DNA of 64,000 nt from Sphingobium sp. (GTDB taxonomy: Bacteria; Pseudomonadota; Alphaproteobacteria; Sphingomonadales; Sphingomonadaceae), in assembly GCA_009360885.1 (NCBI GenBank), contig SPEL01000003.1, positions 186,001-250,000 on the forward strand, given 5' to 3'. The notes under the pieces were generated by a model. The model did not search any database. It saw only the letters and a program-made list of their open reading frames with translations, and was not told the DNA's origin. Shown piece by piece: positions 57,511-64,000 of the stretch. Numbering within the stretch: the first letter of the stretch is position 1; each line of letters begins with the position of its first letter. Position numbers and translations under genes: made by a program.

Positions 57511-57545
57511 AGGAAGGAGGGCTGGACGATGCTGCCCTCCTTCCT
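57511..57545 (+). terminator. 12-bp hairpin after the BKACE gene
   Basis: AGGAAGGAGGGC and GCCCTCCTTCCT form a perfect 12-bp stem with an 11-nt loop. The following sequence (TATAGCC) has no T-run, so it may act through stem strength or serve as an mRNA 3'-end barrier. Confidence 0.7.
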
Positions 57546-57596
57546 TATAGCCATTCCCGGCTTTCTTTTTAGTCAAAGCTGTTGAAAGGGTTCAGG

Positions 57597-58010
57597 ATGA
57601 AGGCTCCGTTATTTGCTTTGCTGATGTCGGCCCCTGTCATGGGTGTCTTTGCGCTGAACGCGCCAATAGCTTTGGCACAGGACAGGGTAACCATTGGCGA
57701 TGTGATCGTCGGCTCGATCCTCAGTGATATGGCACATGATCGTCAGGCAGTGCGAGATGCACGGCAATGGCCCTATATGAGCAATGAGAAAGGCTCCATC
57801 GCCTCTGCCGCAGAGGCCCAAAGCGTCTGTTCCGACGAAATTGTTGCAGAGGCTGGTAATGGTGCTGCCATCATTGGCACACCATCCACCCGCACTATGG
57901 CCACCGGATGGGAAGTAGAAGGGCAGATCAGCATCCCCGGCGACGAAGCGCGCTCCTTTGCCTGCTCGGTGCGCAACGGGCTGGTCAGCGGAACACTCAT
58001 CCGCCGCTGA
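57597..58010 (+). CDS. Small secreted protein of unknown function
   Basis: 137 residues with signal peptide MKAPLFALLMSAPVMGVFALNAPIALA. The mature part includes VTIGDVIVGSILSDMAHDRQAVRDARQW, VCSDEIVAEAGNGAAIIGTPSTRTMATGWEVEGQISIPGDEARSFACSVRNGLVSG. Two Cys (in VCSDE and FACSV) could form a disulfide. The second half resembles a small periplasmic beta domain. AAAGGG precedes the ATG at 57597. I do not recognise a family. Transcribed alone, or with the BKACE gene despite the hairpin between them. Confidence 0.65.
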   Translation: MKAPLFALLMSAPVMGVFALNAPIALAQDRVTIGDVIVGSILSDMAHDRQAVRDARQWPYMSNEKGSIASAAEAQSVCSDEIVAEAGNGAAIIGTPSTRTMATGWEVEGQISIPGDEARSFACSVRNGLVSGTLIRR

Positions 58011-58104
58011 AAATGCCCCGCTAAGGGTGCCCCGCCAAGGATGAAGGGACACCCATAAGCACGCTTTTCCTGCATCCTGTGCTGTCGATAAGGGTGCCCC
58101 CCGG

Positions 58105-58209
58105 CATGTCGAACATCTTCATACCCTCGGCCACCTGAACAAGAAGATGAGGCTGGGACAGGCTTCGAGGCATACCACGCCCCTACATACCGAACACCTT
58201 CATACCCGC
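58105..58209 (-). repeat. Near-duplicate of the 3' end of the neighbouring gene
   Basis: The 24 bases at 58105-58128 match 58186-58209 at 20 positions. Read on the minus strand both encode GMK-(V/M)-F-(G/D)-M, the last residues of the 599-residue membrane protein. Between them lies CGAAGCCTGTCCC, similar to a repeat family common in sphingomonads. Probably a decayed duplication or repeat insertion past the stop codon. Confidence 0.4.
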
Positions 58210-59982
58210 ATCTATCATGCCCTCTATACCATGTTTCATCTCGCCCGCACGGCGGCCCGCCATCGGCGCTTCCTCAACAATCAGCAGCCCTTCGCCATTT
58301 TCGACCCGATCTTTAAACAAAGACTCCCGGCCAAGAAAATAAGGCCAGAACGTCTCCGTGCGTGTCACCGAATATGTCAGATTCGCTGAAAAGCCGACCA
58401 ACTGTTCCTGCCCGAAAATACGCCCGGCCTCTGCCCTTTCGGTACGCACCCCGCGCCCGCCTTTAATCACCAGCGCCACCGGGCCGTGAAACACCAGATA
58501 GCGCAATTGCATCGTCAGCCATGCATTTAACGAGAATAGCCGCCAATGGCTCGTGACCCGCAGCGGCCTGTTCACCTGCTGCACAAAGGCCGCGAGTGCG
58601 CGCGGCTGCAACACGCAGGCGCTCCCTTCCGGCAAAGTCAGCACCGTTACCTCGGCAAAGGGGTCCTGCACGGCGGAAACCGACGTCATCTGGCCTTCCC
58701 CCCTGATACGGGTAAGGAAGGTCAGCCCCGTTGCAAAACTAGTGAGGGGGTGCCGCCAGTCCAGAAACCATTGGGTGCTTTTGTCGCCCACATGGCTGCT
58801 CGACTGGAGATAATCCTGCCGAACCAGCAATTCCTCGCCCGCGCCTAATATGATGCTGACGGAGGTAGCAGAACGCTGCGCTGGCGCGATGACCGGCCTT
58901 GCCGCACCCTGTGCATGCAGCCCAGTGGGCACATCTTCACCATTGCCCACCCCACCAGGCACGATCAAACGAATACCCGGCCTGCGCATCGCAGTAGGGG
59001 CCAGAACATAATAGCAAAACAGCCGTATCAGAAATGGCGTGGCCAGTATCAGCGCAAAGGCAAAGGCTGCCTGCACCATCACCTTTTTCAGGTTCAGCCT
59101 CTCTGCCCACAGGGTTGCCTGCGCCCGGAAGGACCCCTGCGCCGCTGCTCGTTCCGCCCCTATGCGCTTTTCAATATCCGCCGTGACGGACGGCAAGGTT
59201 TCATCCACCCAGCCATGGGTAGTGCGCAGGACCTGCTCGGCTGCGCTACGCTTTTCCTCCAACTGACGGGCTGCCTCTTCCGCAGTTCGCTGCGCAGCAT
59301 CCAGCCTTTTGGCATGGCCGCATTGCGTATCCCGCGCCCGGACAAGCGCCTGATGCTCCCGTTTCTGGTATAGCTGTAATGTCAGACGCACCAACCAGCG
59401 TTTCTCAAAGGCGTTAAGGTCTGCCTCTGCCCTACGGCAATGCTGTGCCGCCTCCTGCGCGCGCTCCCGCGAGACGCGAAGCTGCGCCGCCTGCCCCTGC
59501 GCCGCACCGATCAGGCTGGCCAGCGCATCCTGCTTTACCAACCTGTCGCGCATAGCCCCCAGCCCGGCTATTTCACGATCCCGAAACTGAATATCGAGTT
59601 CGGTCATCCGGTCATTCAGCAAAGCCGTTGCATCCAGCCGCAGGAAACTGCTCGCCCGCTGGCTGTCGCTGCGTCGCCGGGCGATGGCCTGATCCCGCGC
59701 CTGTCGAGCCTCAACCAGCATAGCATCGATCTGAACTATGCTTTTTTCTTTGGCGGCCTGCCCGCTCGCCTGAAGCTGATTTTGCAATGCGGACTGTCTC
59801 TGTTTCAGCGCCGCATTAATGTCCTCAAGCTGCTGTGCGCGATTGAGATTGGCTGCGGGGCCAGTCCATTCCGTCTTGATCCATGGAACGACAAAGGCGG
59901 CGGCCAGTATGGCCAGAACCAGCAGCACATAAAGCGCCACCTTGCGCCCGAACCAGCCGAATATCTGTTTCGCTATTGCCAT
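58183..59982 (-). CDS. Large membrane protein: coiled coil plus AIM24-like beta domain
   Basis: 599 residues. A membrane helix (about residues 14-33) leads to a long, Arg/Gln/Ala-rich coiled coil (about 40-300). A second hydrophobic segment (about 305-328) follows, and then a beta-rich C-terminal domain. That domain carries TVLTLPEGSACVLQPRALAAF, HWRLFSLNAWLTMQLRYLVFHGPVALVIKGGRGV and TYSVTRTETFWPYFLGRESLF, which resemble AIM24/TIGR00266 proteins (inference). The coiled coil would be periplasmic between the helices and the beta domain cytoplasmic, or the reverse. No enzymatic motif is visible. It is transcribed alone and its end shows a near-duplicate tail. Function unknown. Confidence 0.65.
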   Translation of the reverse strand: MAIAKQIFGWFGRKVALYVLLVLAILAAAFVVPWIKTEWTGPAANLNRAQQLEDINAALKQRQSALQNQLQASGQAAKEKSIVQIDAMLVEARQARDQAIARRRSDSQRASSFLRLDATALLNDRMTELDIQFRDREIAGLGAMRDRLVKQDALASLIGAAQGQAAQLRVSRERAQEAAQHCRRAEADLNAFEKRWLVRLTLQLYQKREHQALVRARDTQCGHAKRLDAAQRTAEEAARQLEEKRSAAEQVLRTTHGWVDETLPSVTADIEKRIGAERAAAQGSFRAQATLWAERLNLKKVMVQAAFAFALILATPFLIRLFCYYVLAPTAMRRPGIRLIVPGGVGNGEDVPTGLHAQGAARPVIAPAQRSATSVSIILGAGEELLVRQDYLQSSSHVGDKSTQWFLDWRHPLTSFATGLTFLTRIRGEGQMTSVSAVQDPFAEVTVLTLPEGSACVLQPRALAAFVQQVNRPLRVTSHWRLFSLNAWLTMQLRYLVFHGPVALVIKGGRGVRTERAEAGRIFGQEQLVGFSANLTYSVTRTETFWPYFLGRESLFKDRVENGEGLLIVEEAPMAGRRAGEMKHGIEGMIDAGMKVFGM

Positions 59983-60045
59983 AGCCCGACAGTGTAGAGT
60001 GTTTCCGGGACGGAGGAAACCAATGTTCTTTCTTCTATTCCGCGA

Positions 60046-61104
60046 TCACACCCAATATCGATCAAACCGCTGCCCCAGCCCCGCCAGCAATTCATATTGC
60101 GATATACCCGCCAGCAAGGATGTCATCGACAAATCATAATCGATATCGACCCAATCGCCTTCTCTCAGTTCCGGTTTATCCATCACATCAATGCTCAGTA
60201 AATCCATCGACACACGGCCAATGACCGGCAGGCGCGCACCATCTTTCATGGCGGCCCCCATGCCAGAGATAATGCGGGAATAGCCGTCGGCATAGCCAAG
60301 GTTAATTGTCGCCGTTTCCATCGTCCGATGCGCAACATAATCCGCACCGCGCCCAACAGCCTCTCCCCCGCACACGGTGCGTCGCTGCAAAATCTCTGCC
60401 TGCGGGGTGACGACAGGCCGGATACTCCCCTCACACGCCGGATGGGCAATACCGCCATAAAGGGCAAGGCCGGGGCGCGTCAGATCAAAATGATAATCCC
60501 GCCCAAGGCACAGGCCCGCGCTGTTGGCAAGGCTATATCGCTGCGCCGGTATTTGCCCACGAGCCTGCATGAACAGGGTGCGCTGTACATCATTAAGGGG
60601 TTGATCTTCTTCGGCATTCACCAGATGGCTCATCAGCACATCAACCTTCAGTCCATCAAACAGGCTAAGATCAAGATCGTTGAGGGACAGGCCCAGCCGG
60701 TTCATCCCTGTATCAATCATCACATCGCAGGGGCCACCGCCAGCCTCTTTCCATCGGGCAATTTGCTGCGCACTATTAAGGACCGGGCGCGCACGGGATG
60801 CCAGCGCGATTTCCATATCCTCCGCCCGCACACCATGCAAAACAGAGAGACCAGCCCTTCCTTCAAAATCACGCAATAATGGCTCAATCGCTTGTGCTTC
60901 TGCCCATGTGGCGACAAAAAAATCACGGCATCCCGCATCTAACAAATGCCGCATCACCTCCACCGCACCAAGGCCATAGCCATTGGCCTTGATCGCCGCA
61001 CCACAGGCCGCGCCATCGCATAGCTGCTTCAGCCAGCGATAATTGGAAATAAGGGCGTCGCGGTCCAGTTTCAGCCGCAAGGGAGATTGATAGTCCATCG
61101 TCAT
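60046..61104 (-). CDS. alr: Alanine racemase
   Basis: 352 residues from the ATG at 61104 (nearby ATGs at 61116 and 61098 are equally possible; no clear ribosome site). PLP enzyme that makes D-alanine for peptidoglycan. The PLP lysine lies in AAIKANGYGLGA near the start, and the catalytic Tyr in NLGYADGYSRIISG. VIGRVSMDLLSIDV is the conserved C-terminal beta-domain segment. The middle (HLVNAEEDQPLNDVQ) is the usual substrate loop. A complete enzyme; alone on its strand. Confidence 0.93.
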   Translation of the reverse strand: MTMDYQSPLRLKLDRDALISNYRWLKQLCDGAACGAAIKANGYGLGAVEVMRHLLDAGCRDFFVATWAEAQAIEPLLRDFEGRAGLSVLHGVRAEDMEIALASRARPVLNSAQQIARWKEAGGGPCDVMIDTGMNRLGLSLNDLDLSLFDGLKVDVLMSHLVNAEEDQPLNDVQRTLFMQARGQIPAQRYSLANSAGLCLGRDYHFDLTRPGLALYGGIAHPACEGSIRPVVTPQAEILQRRTVCGGEAVGRGADYVAHRTMETATINLGYADGYSRIISGMGAAMKDGARLPVIGRVSMDLLSIDVMDKPELREGDWVDIDYDLSMTSLLAGISQYELLAGLGQRFDRYWV

Positions 61105-61329
61105 TGGCGGCACCATTTCTGACCGTGCCGCCTGTACCGTCCGCCCTCTGCTTCACAGAATGAAACCATGCCTTTTCAGGCAAGAGAGTATCAAGTGCAT
61201 GACTGCGCCCGGCAGTATCATAATGAAGGGCATCGCATTACAATGGATGTGCTAATATTACGCTAATATGACCATAATCATTTGTTGATATATTCAGGGA
61301 GCATAGAAAGGAAACATGGAAGCGATTAA

Positions 61330-61731
61330 CTATTGCTCCGTCAAAGCCTTAATCTGCTTCGTTCGCTCCTGTGTCAGTTCCGCCCGGCATAGAGCGACCA
61401 GCATTGGCTGCATCGACCCGCCACGGGCATAGAATCCCACGGTCATGCAATGGCTATCACGATATTGCAGCCACGCCCGCTGTGCATTCAGTAAGGCCTG
61501 AAAATAGGTAGGATCACCATCATCTTCTTTGGCCATTTCATCTATGGCCTTCATATGCGCGGCCGTGATTTTCCACTGGGCATTGAGAAGCCTATCCGCC
61601 TCATTAAAATCCTGCACAGCACAAATCGTCATATCCGTCTGAGTTACAGGAGCGGTGCAATCCGGTTTAATCACACCCGCGCTACCAGAGGCCATAAAGG
61701 CCACGGGCATAATAGCCGACAGCAGCATCAT
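61330..61731 (-). CDS. LprI-like (DUF1311) lysozyme-inhibitor family protein
   Basis: 133 residues with a signal peptide ([18 protein letters not shown]). The DUF1311 pattern is present: [49 protein letters not shown] and [13 protein letters not shown], with four Cys likely forming two disulfides. Family members inhibit lysozyme or have unknown periplasmic roles. Its ATG overlaps the bioB stop as ATGA, so it is translationally coupled to biotin synthase, an unusual partner. Confidence 0.83.
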   Translation of the reverse strand: MMLLSAIMPVAFMASGSAGVIKPDCTAPVTQTDMTICAVQDFNEADRLLNAQWKITAAHMKAIDEMAKEDDGDPTYFQALLNAQRAWLQYRDSHCMTVGFYARGGSMQPMLVALCRAELTQERTKQIKALTEQ

Positions 61732-62729
61732 TCTGCGGCCTCTTCCATATGCCCGTGCGGAGCAGCTTGCATCGCGGATATGCCCAGTTTCGCCAGCAAC
61801 GCGCCGTCGCTATCATCACCGGCATTAGGGGCGGTGAGCAATTTATCGCCTGTAAAAATGCTGTTCGCGCCCGCCATGAAGCATAATGCCTGACAGCTTT
61901 CGCTCATGCTTTCGCGCCCCGCAGATAGGCGCACCATCGATTCCGGCATAGTGATTCGCGCTACCGCTACGGTGCGAACAAATTCAATCTCATCAATCTT
62001 TGCCATGGGCGTGTCGGCCAGCATATCGCCCAGCACCGTCCCTTTTACGGGGACCAGCGCGTTGATCGGCACGCTTTCCGGGTGCGGCATAGTGGCAAGC
62101 GCATAAATGAAACCGATACGATCCTCGCGCGCTTCGCCAAGGCCCACAATGCCGCCGCAGCACACATTAATGCCTGCGTCGCGCACATTTTCCAGCGTCT
62201 CCACGCGGTCCTCAAAGGTGCGGGTGGAAATGATGTTAGCGTAATTTTCCGGCGCGGTGTCGATGTTGTGGTTGTAATAATCGAGGCCCGCATCCGCCAG
62301 TTGGCGTGCCTGATCGGCGCTCAGCATACCCAGCGTCATGCATGTTTCCATGCCCATTTGCCGCACGCCCTTCACCATTTCAATCAGGGCAGGCATATCG
62401 CGGTCCTTGGGGTTACGCCACGCAGCCCCCATGCAGAAACGGCCAGAACCGCCATCTTTCGCCTGCGCCGCCGCCTGCAACACAGTGCGCACATCCATCA
62501 GTTTCGTCGCTTTGACGCCGCTTTCTGCGCTGACGGATTGGCTGCAATAGCCGCAATCCTCCGGGCACCCGCCGGTTTTAATGGACAGCAAGGTCGATAG
62601 CTGCACCTCATTACGCGGGTGATTAGCGCGATGCACGCTCTGCGCTTCATAGAGCAAATCCATGAAGGGCATATTGAACAGGGCAGTTATTTCTTCGCGG
62701 GTCCAATCCGTGCGGGCGACGATCGTCAT
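61728..62729 (-). CDS. bioB: Biotin synthase
   Basis: 333 residues. Radical-SAM enzyme that inserts sulfur into dethiobiotin. The 4Fe-4S CxxxCxxC motif is [12 protein letters not shown] (Cys55, Cys59, Cys62), and the 2Fe-2S ligands lie later ([25 protein letters not shown], with an Arg near [10 protein letters not shown]). Length and order are normal. No other bio genes are within the window, and I see no BioR-type site (TTATnnATAA) upstream. Confidence 0.97.
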   Translation of the reverse strand: MTIVARTDWTREEITALFNMPFMDLLYEAQSVHRANHPRNEVQLSTLLSIKTGGCPEDCGYCSQSVSAESGVKATKLMDVRTVLQAAAQAKDGGSGRFCMGAAWRNPKDRDMPALIEMVKGVRQMGMETCMTLGMLSADQARQLADAGLDYYNHNIDTAPENYANIISTRTFEDRVETLENVRDAGINVCCGGIVGLGEAREDRIGFIYALATMPHPESVPINALVPVKGTVLGDMLADTPMAKIDEIEFVRTVAVARITMPESMVRLSAGRESMSESCQALCFMAGANSIFTGDKLLTAPNAGDDSDGALLAKLGISAMQAAPHGHMEEAAE

Positions 62730-62866
62730 GCTGTCAGTCTCTTCACATTAATTCCCGGCGCAATGCTGGCCTATGACCATGCATCACGTCATTTCATCTA
62801 TCCTGCCCATAAATGCCCTGCCCCGCCGCGTCACGCAGATAATCATCTTAAAGCTGCAAGGAGGCT

Positions 62867-63679
62867 TCACCGTCCGGTGAAATGAGGCGGCCGTTTTTGT
62901 GCAAAAGCCAGAGCAGCCTCATGAAAATCAGCCGTCATTCCGGCGCGGCGCTGATTGGCGCGTTCCATCAGAAGGTTGCCATCAAGGTCCTTTGTCAGGG
63001 CGGCGGCGACCTGTTTACGGATCATCCCGATGGCGATGGATGGCCCCTTAGCAAGGCGTTGGGCGATGGCCTGCGCCTGTTCCAGCACTTCCCCATCATC
63101 CACTACGCGCGTGATGAGGCCTGCAGAAAGAGCATCCTGCGCATCCATTTTTTCACCCAGCAGCGCCATTTCAAGTGCTTTTGCCCGCCCCACGCTCTGC
63201 GCCACCAGCCATGTCGCCCCCGCATCCGGCACCAGCCCGATATTCACAAAGGCCAGCATCACATAAGCGGAACGCGCCATGATGCTGATGTCGCCAAGCA
63301 GGGCCAACCCCAGCCCGGCCCCCACGGCGGGGCCATTAATCGCGGTAATCAGCGGCACATCCAGCGCGGCTATTTTCTGGACAAAGGGGTTATAATATCG
63401 CTCCAATACCGCGCCCAGATCTTCTGGCATGGATGCGGCACGTCCCTGTCTGCTCCCATCCTCATAAGCATCAGGCATCATATCCGCACCGGAACAAAAG
63501 GCATTACCCGCCCCCGTCAGCACCAGCGCCCGCGCGCCTCCTGCCAGCGCTTCATCAATTGCCAGAACAGCCTGTGTGAAAAGGTGCGGTGTCAGGGCAT
63601 TCATACGCTCTGGCCGGTTAAGCGTCAGCGTCGCAACATCATCCTGCATATTCAATAATATAGGGGGGCTGGCACTCAT
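62867..63679 (-). CDS. Enoyl-CoA hydratase/isomerase, PaaG-like
   Basis: 270 residues from the second of two ATGs (63679, with GAGAGG 6 nt before it). Crotonase fold with the oxyanion hole in FCSGADM and NGPAVGAGLGLAL. Where classical hydratases have a catalytic Glu in PE-I-LG, this protein has AFVNIGLVPDAGATW, the form seen in PaaG-type isomerases with Asp in VPDAG. Thus it is more likely an isomerase of phenylacetate or fatty-acid type than a hydratase. No paa genes are near. 138 nt lie between it and bioB. Confidence 0.85.
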   Translation of the reverse strand: MSASPPILLNMQDDVATLTLNRPERMNALTPHLFTQAVLAIDEALAGGARALVLTGAGNAFCSGADMMPDAYEDGSRQGRAASMPEDLGAVLERYYNPFVQKIAALDVPLITAINGPAVGAGLGLALLGDISIMARSAYVMLAFVNIGLVPDAGATWLVAQSVGRAKALEMALLGEKMDAQDALSAGLITRVVDDGEVLEQAQAIAQRLAKGPSIAIGMIRKQVAAALTKDLDGNLLMERANQRRAGMTADFHEAALAFAQKRPPHFTGR

Positions 63680-63720
63680 CATATGCCTCTCTATGGATGA
63701 ACCACTGCCAAATCTAACGC

Positions 63721-63748
63721 AAAAATGGGGGACATTACATCCCCCATT
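63721..63748 (-). terminator. Minus-strand intrinsic terminator upstream of the crotonase gene
   Basis: AATGGGGG pairs with CCCCCATT (8 bp, 9-nt loop). Read on the minus strand the stem is followed by TTTTTGCG. It must end a transcript coming from beyond 63,750, the region of the large hairpin. No gene is seen from 63,680 to 64,000. Confidence 0.75.
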
Positions 63749-63767
63749 CGCTGTTGATTTGCTGACA

Positions 63768-63919
63768 CTTTGAAAATCAATAGGGCAAAGCAATGCGATA
63801 TCATGGCGGTTTTACGACACCCTCTCCGTGGACTTTGGCCGGCGCATATTTGCTGCCTTGCCAAAGCCCCGCCATTTCTATCGCAACTTTCACCGCTTTG
63901 CCCTATTGATAAGTCAAAG
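63768..63919. repeat. 152-bp multi-stem inverted repeat, possible RNA or MITE-like element
   Basis: Five perfect stems nest in order: CTTTGA/TCAAAG (6 bp), TCAATAGGGCAAAGC/GCTTTGCCCTATTGA (15 bp, 63777-63791 and 63895-63909), TGCGATA/TATCGCA (7), ATGGCGG/CCGCCAT (7) and CTTTGGC/GCCAAAG (7). A 13-bp direct repeat CGACACCCTCTCC occurs near the apex (63815-63827) and just outside the outer stem (63920-63932). The minus-strand terminator at 63721 favours an RNA on that strand. Confidence 0.8.
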
Positions 63920-64000
63920 CGACACCCTCTCCTCTTATTTTTCTGCGATCTTATGTATCATTATTATTATTTTTATATGCGCCCATCTTATGTGGGTCAC

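Noticed and set aside
63793-63909. Short plus-strand frame inside the terminal hairpin
   Set aside because: It is entirely made of the stem sequences and has no ribosome site.

Overview
This 64-kb window looks like chromosome from an alphaproteobacterium, most probably a sphingomonad (order Sphingomonadales). The pointers are eno next to a short FtsB-like gene, carA-carB-greA, dnaG-rpoD with a long acidic sigma-70, recG/sdhE/mfd side by side, a DUF4170 protein, a large TonB-dependent receptor beside sugar-catabolic genes, and perfect CtrA-type and Fur-type sites. Base composition is mid-50s percent G+C, with a few clearly AT-richer islands. I see no prophage, insertion sequence, rRNA or CRISPR array; one tRNA gene (Asn) is present.

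Layout. 1-3.6 kb: partial ftsB, eno, and a four-gene cluster of small membrane/helical proteins that may belong to the general stress response. 3.6-10.4 kb: DUF4170, rhomboid protease, greA, carB, carA, yqeY. 10.6-14.6 kb: dnaG-rpoD. 14.7-20.4 kb: Asp/Glu racemase, an unknown gene, DUF1343 and DOMON-like proteins, tyrS, DUF481. 20.6-31.5 kb: PAP2 membrane protein, recG, sdhE, mfd, a secreted unknown, a GGDEF/EAL protein, NAD kinase, tRNA-Asn. 31.7-46.7 kb: a sugar-utilisation island (lactonase, dgoK, dgoA, TonB receptor, DUF885 protein, GH2 beta-galactosidase, GH127 beta-L-arabinofuranosidase), then an Ldh-family reductase. 47.1-50.5 kb: a CHASE2-EAL protein, then 1.1 kb with no conventional gene but several RNA-like structures. 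50.5-63.7 kb: cysE, nitroreductase, a two-component system, a Fur-box isochorismate synthase, a BKACE-family protein, unknowns, alr, an LprI-like gene, bioB and a crotonase. The last 320 bases hold a long, multi-stem hairpin and a minus-strand terminator.

How genes work together. The sugar island would import an oligosaccharide through the TonB receptor, trim arabinofuranosyl (GH127) and galactosyl (GH2) units in the periplasm, and feed galactonolactone into a DeLey-Doudoroff branch (lactonase, KDGal kinase, KDPGal aldolase). The dehydrogenase and dehydratase of that branch are not in the window. Three promoter regions of the island carry a GTATAC-centred palindrome of the kind bound by GntR/UxuR-type regulators.

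The most interesting element is at 49.88-50.19 kb. A perfect CtrA box precedes a 24-codon cationic, aromatic-rich reading frame whose Shine-Dalgarno region is exactly complementary, in two blocks (14 and 12 nt), to sequence downstream of its terminator, and a second intrinsic terminator follows. This looks like a cell-cycle-linked, RNA-controlled small peptide or dual-function RNA, resembling in layout a type I toxin-antitoxin or fold-back-inhibited mRNA. Function is unproven.
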